A stretch of 64,000 bases of DNA, from the NCBI GenBank assembly GCA_002633005.1, contig NMRA01000684.1, positions 64,001 through 128,000 on the forward strand, in the 5' to 3' direction. Position numbers and translations under genes: made by a program. The notes below the pieces were generated by a model that worked only from the letters and a program-made list of their open reading frames with translations, was not told the origin of the DNA and ran no database searches. Positions 27,401-35,479 of the stretch are shown piece by piece (position 1 is the first letter of the stretch; every line of letters begins with the position of its first letter). This stretch comes from Phoronis australis. Lineage: Eukaryota; Phoronida; Phoronidae.

Positions 27401-30400
27401 TAAGCGACTGTAAAGCGATTGTGCTTGTACATGTCCATACACATTTCCTACCCATTAGAGTTAATTTTTGATCCTCTCATTCATGTTCTAAGTGAAATTA
27501 AAGTTCAAAGCCGCCGGTGATGGAACAGGATGAGGACCTGGCTTTCGCCTGATCACCAACTTATCTCCATGCAATAAGGCTTGCTGGCCTATAACATTTA
27601 ATGCATGCATACATGTTCACAAATTCCTATTCTGCGCTACAGCAAAGTTACCCGCATTTAATATCGAATATAGCAACACAAAATCAAACATTTTCACATT
27701 TAATCATACATGTGCAAATATGATTGACGGCAAAAGTGCAGTCACATGACTCGATGTTTTATGTTAATGAAAAAATATGTCAGACGGTTCTGAGCTACTT
27801 ATCACAATGGCAGGGGTAATTTGGGGTCAGTAATGCGTGACTACAGTTTACTTCACGCTGAACCTTCTTTTCTACTACTGTCTACAATATAACTTCGCTC
27901 CATAATCACTTTATTAGCGTTTTTTCTTGACGTGGCTGAGTTCAACCCGACCACGCGTCCCGTTCAGTACTGACGGCATGGCTTCCCTGGACTTCGAAAA
28001 TTTTCCCGGTATTTCCTTGAAACTGTTCGTAGCACAAAACGTCAAAATGTTCGATGCAGACTTTTCGTTTTGTCGCTAGGTCTAGTCCTTATTTGCGGCC
28101 ACAACTAATATATGCAATGCACGACTAGGTCAGACTAATGGGAACCCGATAACGGCAGAACGTGGAAATGCACTCCGTTACAGAAAACGTTACCGTGACT
28201 GTTCAGCACGCGCGACTTCAGCATTTAATCGGCATTAGTTGGTGAGTTTGACCTTTGACTTGTGTTGCGATGTTTTGAAATAGGATTTCAAGACGCATAG
28301 TCTCATTAAATTATGAATATGCAAGTGAAGTACTAATTTATAAACAACCCCGGGTCCTTCAAAGTGCCGGAAACCATCCGAGAACCAGATAGCATTACAA
28401 TCTCACAAAAGTCTCGTTTTGCGAGACTATTTTTATGTAAACCAGTATAGTAATATTTCATCGTTACCTTAATGAAACAAGGCGCAGTTTTTATTATTTG
28501 TTTATTTTATCATCAATTAACGATTGCGTAATATTTGGAATTACTAGAATTTTCTATACGTTCACACGTGTTTTAAGCGTATCAGATGTAGTGTTTTCTG
28601 TAAAAAGCAATTTATTTACAAACTGTTTCTGTTCTCTAACCGTTTAAACAAAAAATTCTTAGACGTACCCGTTTTTCATGGACGAGCTTCGTATCTAATG
28701 AGCATGGCCAGAAACACCCCGCGAAAATGTAAAATGTAACTTGTTCATGTAAACGGGTATGACAAGGACTCGTATATACTAATTTGTGTATGAAGTCTCA
28801 CTGCTAATAAAAATGAACGTTGGGATAAAATAACATCTAACTACTGTAAGGCGCGTTTGAGATTTCATTCTAGTAGAATGTACTATTTTCAATTATTCTC
28901 AGTGACAGAAAACCCACCATTCCTTACGTCTCTTTTTAGCAGAGTTCATCTGACATATACACTATGTACTATATATACATACACTATAACACAGTCATTT
29001 TCAAGACCCCTTTTCTTAATGGTCATATCAAATACATAAACAGAACGTGTCAGTATTTTCAGAAGTGCTAGCTTGAGTTGTATATCTTTAATTAACGCGG
29101 AAAGTTTATTACTTGAGTTGCTCCATTTGGGAAACCGATGACACGCCATCAGATGTACTGCGTAGATAAAGAGCATTTTTCATCAATAAAATCAGCGTCT
29201 CCGTGAAAGGGTGTAAATCACCATTAACGTCAAATTCATTCAACAGTAAACAAAAACGACTAGTTACGGCTTTGGGCGTTGCTTCTTCATTGTCACTACG
29301 ACTTCACTACGCTGTACCGATAACGTGAGGTGACTGAAAGAAACCCACTCTAGAGAGCATTATGTGCCCTAAATGCGTATATCGTAATGTGAAAGTTGTC
29401 ATTTGGGCCTAGCATAAACCACAAAGTCGCGGATCGGAGGCGCTTTCGCAGAGATGCCTACGGTTATTGTAGGCCAAATGCGACACAGGTCCTAGTTATT
29501 ATAGTAATAATTCGCGATTTTTTTCAGTAATAATTCTTTAGCCAATCAGAAGCCAGGAATAATTACTGGAATAAATATCAATTACTGTAATGAATATTTA
29601 TTACTGTAGTTATTCCTGGCATCTGATTGGTTTATTTATTCCAGTAATAAATATGCATTCCAGTAATAAATAACAATTACAGTAATCAATATTTAATATA
29701 GTAATTATTCTTAGCTTCTGGTTGGCTAAAGAATAAATCGCGAATTATTACTGTAACAAAAAGGAATTTTGCCACACTTGGCCTACCATGTTATCGTAGA
29801 CCCATTCTTCCATCGCCCGAGATACAACGTTCCGTTTGAGTATCTTACATGATGGAACTGTTTTAATTGCATGATATGATTTTTCGCACTTAAGACTGAT
29901 TAAAAATCTGAAAAGATCTCGAATGAATTAACTTACAGTATAGTACTGAACGTTAAAATATTTATGCACAACGGCTAGTGTTCATAGTAACTCAACATAA
30001 ACACGTGCTACTTCGCCCGGGAGGCCCAAAACTGCTACAACATCACGGCCGGAAAACTAAAGTGATATTGCAGTGGGCTCTTGGATAGTGAGGTCATGTT
30101 GTCTGTGATAGTCGTTTCGTACAGTAGATATCACATATATCTTGTTGATTCTGAGAGAAACTCCGTTAAAACGTTAATTATAGTTTAAGCTACAACCTGT
30201 GAATAGACCAATGTCAGGTAACAAAATGAATGCCGCACAACAGATGTGCACCGCATCCCGTTTTCAACTTCTCTCTGTTGTATGTATTCGTACATGCAGT
30301 TTTCACACTTTCTGGGGCGCAGGACGTGTTATTCCGGGTGGCTAAATAATTACTGTGTCTCAGCATTGGGACTCACACGACAGCACAAAAGTTGCTGCTG

Positions 30401-33400
30401 GTTTATTTAATATATAAAAACAGCAATTCCAGCGAGGTTGAAAATTGTGCGTTACGAAAGTGAAGCACTGTGGGCAAATACCGCACTTGCCCAGTAACAC
30501 CTCATGATTTCGAAGGACTTGCTCAGGATGACGACTTCTCCAACAACTGCACGTGCTGTATGACGTCACAAATACCTTCATAAACAACGTCATACATATA
30601 TCTTTACTATTGATCAATAGATCAAGAAAGGACGGGTGCGGATTTTCTTATCCCAGATGCAAATTGTTTTACGTTCAACAGTTAATGGTATCGTTGTCTT
30701 AATTAATCAGTCTAGATGGAGTCGTAATGGATAGGGTCGAAATAATAATGCATTTTAGCATGAAACGAATGGACACCCCGGCAGATCAAACGAGAGCACT
30801 TTACATTGATTTACGGATGTTTCGTGGAAACTTGAAGAAATACGTAAATCTAGCGCAGATTTACACTTTGACTCTGCCCGTAGCTGTACAAACGTCTTAA
30901 TTCGGAATCGATCTTTCTGGGCATAATTCAACCTGAACTGAAGTTGTAGTCGAAAACTTAAAATCTCCAATACTCGCCCACTACTTAAAGTGTCTATGAA
31001 CCCCTGTTCTCTCCAAGAATGATTTTTTTATTTATACCACTTACCACTACGGAAATGATCTAAACGAGTGACGTGATTTTTGGGTTTGAACTGCAAAGAA
31101 GTGACTGCTTGTTATTTCCCGAGACCATGCTTGGCGCATAAAATGACCCGCCGTGACAAGCTAACTTGCAGAGCCTGTTCTGAAGCAATCATCGCAACCA
31201 ACAGTCAGATCTTTCAAATCCCTGAAATCGCCTCAAATTTGAGGAAGTCTCAATATGCGACCAATTGTACAACCCTTAAGTAGTATGGTGTCTGAATCCA
31301 AATTATTTTTCTTTGATGGAAGGTGGATTAAAAGGACAGATAATTCACGCCTTCTCAGTGTAAAAAACGATGTTGGTCACTTGCTGTTATAAAATCAGTC
31401 TCATCTCCATCCTTACTCTTGTTAGAAATGATTTCTAGACTTGACAAGAACTGACGCTTCGTTATTTCTTCACTAGGCTCATGAAGTCTGCTTGTCACGG
31501 CGAGTTGGTTTCAGCGCGGCCAACGGAGTAGTTTGGTCGTTAGGGAAACTTCGATTGTTATATTACAACCGATTTCAAATGCTATGAACACCAGTGACGT
31601 GGCTTTGGAAGAGTTGCCAATGTGAAGGCCGTTTTTGATTCCAGAACGAGTTTACAATTTCAGCATTTAAAAAAATTAAATATGAGCAGATAGTCCAACT
31701 GTTCGTGTTGTATTGAGAATTCAGATTTCACGCATCACACCAGTCTCAGCTGAAGGAATACACAGTGTTCAACTGCAACGACGTAACTGCAAACCATGAA
31801 CAACATTTTGTTGACACGGATCCCCAGCATAAAAGTCAACACTACTAATCACATCCGTTTGTGACTGGCACTTCTTGTGCCAGAAAACTACTAGTAATGC
31901 GCCGAAGCGATGTCCAACCGACACGGTGAAACGGACGGATTAAATGAATTAAGCTGTTACACGATAGGTTCATAATTTGCTAATAAGTTATTTTTAAATC
32001 GACCCTCCGCCAAATGACATTTAAAAAATAAATACGTATAGCACAATGCATGCTTCGGGCTGTGCAAGTGACTTGCATGATTTCCGAGTGTCTATTTTTG
32101 GTATTTACTCGGTTTTGTATTGTTTCTAAGGTTTACTGATGTTTAAGCACTGAAAGTGACGGCCTTTTTGCTTTTTAACACTTGAGAAGCTGACATGACT
32201 AGGAAGTTTTCGTGTAGCAATTTACAAACTGCAGTTCATAAATGCCACAGTGAATAACAAATGTAAGGAATCGATTGCAATTCAAAGTCAATTCTTTAAC
32301 AACAACTTATCACGATGAAGAAAATGGAAATTTATTTGCTTGTTTCAGTCATTATGACGTGATGACTTGACATTTGATCACGCGCTCAACCGGCGGCCGG
32401 TTCGATTTAATGTGAAGCTGTTCAATTAGCTAAGTTCATGAGCATGTTGATGCCCACCGTGTATGCGCGTACTGAGGCCCTTGCGCTTGTACGTGAGGGT
32501 GTGCCTTTTTGCAAAACACTTGAGCAAGGCCCATCGCACAATTTTTTAAATATAGTGAATCAAGCTTAACTTATTCGTTACAAAACGATGGACATGTACG
32601 ATATTTGGCTTCGTCACTTAGACACATGTTGTCAAATTAAGGATTCTTCGATTCTTGAATCAAGGTGTCGTAATCTTGTGAAAATTCGTTCATGCAGATT
32701 TTACGCAGACGATAAAGGATTGTTGTCGACAAAGAATGTCCTTTAATACTTATCTGTATTTTTATGAACAAGATTGAATTCAAATTTGAAAATTATCCTA
32801 CTCTAAATATATCACGGCACGCTTTCGCTGTTCAAACCACAAACTGTTAATATTGCAGTAGGCTGACACTTAAATATTGACCGGGCAGAAAGAGTGTGCC
32901 CTTGTTCTAATATCATTGAAGAAAAATACCATTTTCTTTTAAATTGTTATACAATCATACCTTGAAATTAGAGAGACATATATGCACAAGTATTACTGCA
33001 AGTAACCTTCGCTAATAAATTCGCGCGCACCCGGGGGGGGGGAGCTCGGGAGGTTGAACGAGTTCCCCACTTGGCGAAGTGGGCAAAAAGGTTTGCCTCT
33101 GAGAAACAAAACTCCGAAAAAAGTAGAAAACGAGTCAAAAGTTAACTAAAAAGGCGTTTTCGCTGCACTGTTTTGGCAAGACCGCTTACTTCGAAGGATA
33201 TACATGCACAGTGATGGGAGGCCTTCGTTTAGAGTCGCATTAATCAACTTTTTTGTAGAGCTTAGCGAACGTGTTTTGACTCCAAGTTCCGCTAAAAAAC
33301 GACTCGGGTGGTGAGGAAATAAAACTCCTCGTTCGAGGTGCTACAAAAAACGACTCTTTAATTCATGGACAGCTCGTCTTTCTGACTAAAACGCTGACGA

Positions 33401-35479
33401 TTTAGCCAGGGAAACTGTGTCAGCGTTTTGTTGCCACTCTATGTGGACCTACATGTTGTATTTCGTCATGCAGTACATGACAAAGATTATAGACATGGTC
33501 ACCAGTTGAAAAAATGGGGAACCCACATCACCACAGAAACGTTTTTCTGTCGGTGGAAATCTTTTGTAACAGGTTAGTAAAGGGTAATGCGTTTTGAAAA
33601 AAGTGTAATTGGTGCCTATAGTTGTAAACATGCACGTTTTGTGTAATAGTCATCGTAGGGCTAACCAGTATAATATGAGCTTGGGCGTAGACGCAAGAAT
33701 CTCGCGAAAGGAGCTTGCGTGATCATGTCCTTCTCTTGGGTATACAGGGCGATATCTTGCGAAGTGCTACGTGACCTTGCGTTTTCTCGAGGGTTCTCGC
33801 GTCCCCGGAACGCGCGCCCGATTTTCACAGATGGATTCTCGTTAACTCGCGTTGAATACAGAGCATTGAAGGGTTCTGTTACAGTCGTTGCCGTTTCACC
33901 AGTGCACCTCTGTGTAAACGAAGATAATGGAGCAAACATTCAACAACCTTGAAAACCTACCATTAAAAGCAAATAGCTCTGAACTGACCTGTGAATTTAA
34001 CGCGCCTGTTCCGAGGTATAATTCAAGTTTTAGAGAAGATATTCACGACATGGCCTACTAGCAGATGTGCATTTGTAGTTATGCGTTCGTTTACAAAACT
34101 GAAGTCATAGGTTTCGCTTGCGTCGTGTTAGCTCTGCCTAAATCGATTGAAATTAAAAAAGTAATTTCAACATAAGTATTACTTGGAAGTGTACAAAATC
34201 AACCTTTCCTGTTGCAGTTCTATACGAATGTTTCACGCACTAGTTTGTTTGGCTCCGACCGTAAGCCTATATGTGATACCAGAATTACGCACGTACTACT
34301 CGCTCGACGTGTTCTTAGAAAATTACAGGAATGTCAGTGCACGTCAACAGTTCATGACGAGATACGCGACCTTATAGATAGATTTTTGACTTGCTGAAAA
34401 TCCCAATAATTCATCTAACACACGTATGATGACCAGCTTACTTATATCGGGTATCGCCTCTAAAACCAGGCAATTTTATGGCACGTGCGTGAACACGCGC
34501 CTTTGTACTGCAGTGGTTACCATCCGCCCGTGATCAGTTTAAACCCAAAGGTTAGCAAATCTAAAACTGCGTCGAGGATATTCGTTTCCGTACGAGACTC
34601 ATTTCCAACTATGCGGCTGTCGATTAGGATTTAATGAACGGACCATAAAATGTGATCAGCTCTCGACATTCATTAACTTTAACAAAAATACACCAAACGT
34701 TTTTGCCACGGGGTTAAACGTTCGCCCTGTATTTCCAGAGTAAATGTCCGAGTAAATGTCGGTTTCAATTAAAGCCAACGGGAACATAAGAATTCCAACC
34801 CCAAGTCTTTGTCGAAATTCAGAAGGATGTACAGTAACATTTCTGAAACATTTCCTATCCACATTCTTGGCTATTTTTTCAGTCTGTCGTTATTTTCAAC
34901 ATAGAACGCATTATTTATAAAACGGTTCATCAGCTTACTGGGTAGACGCACATGTTTAATATTAAAGATAAGAACAATTTTGGATAAAAAAACAATAAAA
35001 AAGCACCTCATTAATAACTACATAAATATTGCACAGATAAATGCAACAACTGACGTTGATAACATTGTTCCGTACTTTCGTTTCAACTCACCTTTGATGA
35101 AACCCACGGCCTTATCAACACCGATAGTATCGCTATCACAGTCATCTTGTATGATAACTCCCAGTTTGTAGCCCTTCAAAAAGTTTGCGTCATTGTTTGT
35201 GAGATCTAGTGTATGGAGGATGGCTTCAACAACTTCTACCCCTCCGTGCGTCACCACGGGTCCGCACGTGAATGCGTCACTCTTTTCGTGCACGCGCACA
35301 ATCACCCCCAGCATGACGTCTCCTTGAATTTTCACTTTCGTCTTCCTTGGCCAGTTTTGTTTGTCGTAAAGGCACTGGTCGCCATTGCTTTCAGCAATTT
35401 CGTAACGAACATTAGGGGACTGCCCTCCGACTGCCAACGACAATGAAATGGCGAGGAGTTGAAGTAAGTATTTTTCCAT
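3144..35479 (-). CDS. mGluR-like class C GPCR, gene span (3' part outside window)
   Basis: Six exons (35479-35092, 8626-8487, 7912-7742, 7063-6928, 5930-5788, 3280-3144) join with matching phases 1, 0, 0, 1, 0 and encode about 371 residues: a signal peptide, then most of a Venus-flytrap ligand-binding domain. Family hallmarks by eye are a VMLGVIVRVHEK strand near residue 55, EIIGVIGGTSSATSIQ after residue 145, SSTSPEL at 180-186, LPSDTVRAEA at 199-207, NWTYVSTV at 217-224 and RNPWFAEYWEETFDC at the end of the last exon. mGluRs are dimeric G-protein-coupled receptors of the plasma membrane. The amino-acid backbone-binding Thr, Asp and Tyr appear to be kept (T182, D202, Y230). Two side-chain-binding positions known from mGluR1 (Arg78, Asp318) appear replaced, so the ligand may not be glutamate. 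The cysteine-rich region and seven-helix domain must lie left of the window. Membership in class C is secure; the subtype and ligand are not. Confidence 0.9.
3474..6011. repeat. Large duplicated segment, copy 2
   Basis: Partner of 1-2612, continuous with exon 6 on its left and exon 4 on its right, so this is the copy that belongs to the readable gene order. It contains exon 5 (5788-5930). Outside that exon it is intron; I see no other coding potential. Confidence 0.93.
5788..5930 (-). CDS. mGluR-like gene, exon 5 (copy next to the intact gene)
   Basis: 143 nt, phase 1 to phase 0, acceptor TTGCCAG, donor GAACAA/GTATGG. Encodes residues 279-326: strand GVIVFGYHKDIGKLMKAV, then NSTGKFVWISGTTWTGK. 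The FVWISGTTW stretch aligns with the family's conserved strand ending in a 'GSDGW' type motif, whose Asp (318 in mGluR1) is replaced here by Thr. A second copy lies at 2389-2531. This copy has Lys at residue 294. The open frame continues past the donor, but only splicing here joins exon 6 in frame. Confidence 0.88.
6012..6927. other. Intron between exons 4 and 5, with a plus-strand TATA box
   Basis: No coding potential recognised. At 6651-6660 a textbook TATATAAATA follows a GC-richer stretch. About 80 bp downstream an ATG opens a 13-codon frame that ends at once. This could be the core promoter of a decayed retroelement LTR or a chance match; no paired LTR was found. Confidence 0.4.
6651..6660 (+). 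promoter_or_regulatory. TATA box candidate, antisense to the receptor gene
   Basis: The sequence TATATAAATA sits in an intron, on the strand opposite the gene. An initiator would fall near 6680-6690. No real open frame follows, so any transcript would be non-coding or from a decayed mobile element. Confidence 0.3.
6928..7063 (-). CDS. mGluR-like gene, exon 4
   Basis: 136 nt, phase 0 to phase 1, acceptor TATTAG, donor AAAG/GTACTT. Encodes residues 234-278, beginning SVNELDRLLREANICTAV. In the family this region is the loop and helix between the Tyr-Gly motif and the next beta strand (compare the 'EGLCIA' segment of mGluRs), and the Cys is at the conserved place. It ends with a KLREDPNAK helix that leads into exon 5. 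Confidence 0.88.
7064..7741. other. Intron between exons 3 and 4
   Basis: 678 bp bounded by donor GTAATT and acceptor TATTAG. Short open frames on both strands show no family resemblance. Nothing else recognised. Confidence 0.8.
7742..7912 (-). CDS. mGluR-like gene, exon 3
   Basis: 171 nt, phase 0 to phase 0, acceptor TTCCAG, donor CACAG/GTAATT. Encodes residues 177-233. It contains SSTSPEL, RYPYFLRTLPSDT, NWTYVSTV and NNFYGSQ, the most diagnostic stretch of the metabotropic glutamate receptor ligand-binding domain. T182, D202 and Y230 fall at the mGluR1 positions Thr188, Asp208 and Tyr236, which bind the alpha-amino and carboxyl groups of the ligand. Confidence 0.95.
7913..8486. other. Intron between exons 2 and 3
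   Basis: 574 bp bounded by donor GTGACT and acceptor TTCCAG. It contains an A-rich tract near 8327-8339. No gene or clear repeat seen. Confidence 0.8.
8487..8626 (-). CDS. mGluR-like gene, exon 2
   Basis: 140 nt, phase 1 to phase 0, between a TTTGCAG acceptor and a CCGCAG/GTGACT donor. Encodes residues 130-176. It carries the family motif EIIGVIGGTSSATSIQ followed by the IASLLKLFKKPQ helix; in mGluRs the corresponding Ser-rich turn contacts the ligand's amino-acid backbone. Before it lies a Cys- and Asn-rich loop (NSCHGSNTTG) with a possible N-glycosylation site, NTT. Its phase fits exon 1 directly despite the 26.5 kb intron. Confidence 0.92.
9355..9615. repeat. GAT/ATG trinucleotide microsatellite
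   Basis: About 260 bp of imperfect (GAT)n with GTT, GGT, ACG and TAT variants, in intron 1. It gives open frames in several phases that read as poly-Met/Asp-like, poly-His and poly-Ile; these are by-products of the repeat, not proteins. Confidence 0.97.
9740..12230. other. Intron 1 stretch without recognisable features
   Basis: Single-copy-looking sequence. Open frames at 9784-10029, 11117-11377 and 11198-11431 are short, lack homology I recognise and lack splice context. An A tract lies near 11440-11450. Confidence 0.6.
12240..13030. repeat. 111-120-bp minisatellite, interrupted in the middle
   Basis: Units share GTGCA(T/C)TGAGGCCCCTA, an AGCAATAAA stretch, a CAAGTACACGTGTACC stretch and a TCGTCTAACAACA stretch. 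The anchor recurs at 12339, 12459, 12869 and 12980 (spacings 120, then an interruption, then 111). The 12475-12868 interruption has its own small repeats (CATGAAATTTTCC twice; GCGATAAATT and GCAATAAATT variants). The array produces the longest open frame of the region (12227-12964, minus, 245 codons), in which the same peptide block recurs. I regard that frame as an artefact. Confidence 0.85.
13451..13569. mobile_element. MITE family B, copy 1
   Basis: A 119-bp element with imperfect terminal inverted repeats of about 22 bp, beginning TTCCGTAAACGCAGG and ending TTTTTGCGTCTACGGAA. The interior is rich in CGCGA motifs. Two diverged relatives lie at 19905-20030 and 33685-33809. On one strand its end reads FARFLRLR in every copy, which creates look-alike open frames. 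Confidence 0.75.
13589..13782. mobile_element. Small TIR element starting GGGGCCCGTTTGAC
   Basis: A 194-bp element whose ends are GGGGCCCGTTTGAC and, inverted, GGGGCCCATTTCAC (12 of 14 match). No coding capacity. It starts 20 bp after MITE B copy 1. The ends resemble those of hAT-type non-autonomous elements, but no target-site duplication is evident. Confidence 0.6.
14375..14745. repeat. Dispersed repeat starting TTAAAGGACA, copy 1
   Basis: Aligns with 31328-31665 in direct orientation. Shared blocks are TACAAAATCGGTCTCGTCTC versus TATAAAATCAGTCTCATCTC, ATTTCTAGACTTGA, and TTGTCACGGCG or close variants. Both begin at a TTAA followed by AGGACA. Probably parts of a non-autonomous DNA transposon; no transposase seen. 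Confidence 0.65.
14846..14925 (-). ncRNA. tRNA-derived fragment (SINE head or tRNA pseudogene)
   Basis: On the minus strand a box A-like TCGCTGAATGG (14919-14909) is followed about 50 bp later by a box B GGTTCGAAACC (14869-14859), with a CTCGAAA anticodon-loop-like stretch between them (anticodon CGA, serine type). The T stem does not pair well, so this is not a working tRNA. It may be the pol III promoter head of a SINE. No A tail or second copy was found in the window. Confidence 0.45.
15466..15637. mobile_element. Foldback element, near-perfect 80-bp palindrome
   Basis: The left arm (from 15466) and right arm (to 15637) are reverse complements over about 80 bases with few mismatches and a spacer of only a few bases around 15550. 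The inner arms read GGAGAATTATCGCCTGA and TCAGGCGATAATTCTCC. Weaker pairing continues outward to about 15435 and 15665. Such structures are typical of foldback MITEs. No coding capacity. Confidence 0.85.
15700..19440. other. Intron 1 stretch without recognisable features
   Basis: No exon, repeat array or RNA gene recognised. Open frames at 16101-16335, 17000-17419 and 18456-18722 are short, overlap on both strands and show no motif. Confidence 0.55.
19457..19497. repeat. Short two-part hairpin
   Basis: CTCTAGGT pairs with ACCTAGAG and, inside it, TTTAATTG pairs with CAATTAAA around a tiny loop. Isolated; function unknown. Confidence 0.45.
19905..20030. mobile_element. MITE family B, copy 2
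   Basis: Begins TTCCTTAGACGCAAAAATCT and ends near TTCGCGAAGCACGCCGG. It aligns with the reverse complement of 13451-13569 and lacks the outermost bases of one end. It lies about 85 bp left of MITE A copy 1. Confidence 0.65.
20114..20286. mobile_element. MITE family A, copy 1
   Basis: A 173-bp element with perfect 11-bp terminal inverted repeats TGACCTATCGC and GCGATAGGTCA. The interior contains GGATTTTGAGTGACGGCTTA and TTGCCGGGTAAA. Copy 2 at 25332-25504 has exactly the same length. Confidence 0.85.
20480..24230. other. Intron 1 stretch without recognisable features
   Basis: Neither strand shows an exon-like frame with conserved motifs. Frames at 21142-21360, 22097-22315, 22871-23140, 23432-23692 and 24001-24231 look like chance. 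Confidence 0.55.
24245..24570. mobile_element. TIR element with internal GTCCG/GTGTTTT subrepeats
   Basis: Left terminus contains TTAACGGACTGCAAAACACC; the right terminus carries its inverse, GGTGTTTTGCAGTCCGTTAG. Inverted similarity extends about 60 bp on each side. Between them lies a degenerate series of GTCCG, GTGTTTTGAGT and GTGAGT motifs, as if the terminal sequence had been amplified inward. Non-coding. Confidence 0.75.
25332..25504. mobile_element. MITE family A, copy 2
   Basis: Aligns without gaps to 20114-20286 (both 173 bp). Its terminal inverted repeats have diverged (TGATCTATTGG and GCTATAGGTCA), so this copy looks older or mutated at the ends. Confidence 0.85.
25825..25945. repeat. 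Degenerate CCCTACGAAAAGG repeats
   Basis: Three imperfect copies of a motif like TCCCTACGAAAAGG followed by CTTTT or TTCACC, at 25825, 25885 and 25918. Related copies occur at 38307-38336 (TCCCTGTAAAAAAGGGTTCACC with changes) and 39219-39245. Probably remains of a dispersed repeat family. Confidence 0.5.
25990..29460. other. Intron 1 stretch, one transposon-like end only
   Basis: At 26379-26397 TTAAAAGGACATTCCACCC resembles the TTAA-flanked end of the element at 54654, but no matching right end is clear. A 7-bp-stem hairpin lies at 28410-28428. No exon recognised. Confidence 0.45.
29470..29785. mobile_element. AT-rich foldback element with nested palindromes
   Basis: Outer ends read TAGGCCAAATGCG and, inverted, TAGGCCAAGTGTG. 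Both arms continue with TAGTAATAATTCGCGA or its near copy, then TTCTTTAGCCAATCAGAAG versus TTCTTTAGCCAACCAGAAG. The interior repeats ATTACTG(G/T)AATAAAT in both directions, so that smaller hairpins sit within the large one. About 316 bp, non-coding. Confidence 0.8.
31328..31665. repeat. Dispersed repeat starting TTAAAAGGACA, copy 2
   Basis: Diverged partner of 14375-14745. A plausible opposite end, GAATGTCCTTTAA, lies near 32728-32745, which would make a TTAA-flanked element of about 1.4 kb. That pairing is inference. Confidence 0.5.
32760..33680. other. Intron 1 stretch without recognisable features
   Basis: A G tract lies at about 33033-33041. Otherwise nothing recognised; the frame at 33449-33631 is chance. 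Confidence 0.5.
33685..33809. mobile_element. MITE family B, copy 3
   Basis: Begins GGCGTAGACGCAAGAATCTC and ends GTTCTCGCGTCCCCGG, imperfect inverted repeats like those of copy 1. The CGCGA-rich interior is diverged. Confidence 0.65.
33820..35090. other. Intron 1, 5'-most part
   Basis: No repeat or exon recognised. This segment lies just downstream of exon 1, a usual place for intronic enhancers, but no site can be named. Confidence 0.5.
35092..35479 (-). CDS. mGluR-like gene, exon 1 (start codon and signal peptide)
   Basis: The ATG at 35479 has G at -3 and G at +4, and an in-frame TAA lies 12 nt upstream (35491-35489), which fixes this start. Residues 1-20 are a typical signal peptide (MEKYLLQLLAISLSLAVGG). 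Residues 50-129 match the first lobe of the class C ligand-binding domain, including GDVMLGVIVRVHEK, an EAILHTLDLTNND helix and the YKLGVIIQDDC strand. The exon ends after FIK in phase 1 at a consensus donor (AAAG/GTGAGT). A TATA-like TTTTATAC sits about 55-60 bp upstream of the ATG on the minus strand, so the 5' leader could be very short; that is inference. Confidence 0.9.

Larger units (their letters stand above)
8627..35091. other. 26.5 kb first intron of the mGluR-like gene
   Basis: Bounded by donor AAAG/GTGAGT of exon 1 and acceptor TTTGCAG of exon 2, both phase 1. I looked for additional receptor exons and for nested genes on both strands and support none. The intron is a patchwork of microsatellite, minisatellite, foldback elements and MITE-like repeats, listed separately. 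Long first introns after the signal-peptide exon are common in animal receptor genes and may hold enhancers, but none can be named from sequence. Confidence 0.8.

Noticed and set aside
28410-28434. Stem-loop followed by T-rich sequence, like a bacterial terminator
   Set aside because: This is a eukaryotic intron; the 7-bp stem is expected by chance at this scale.
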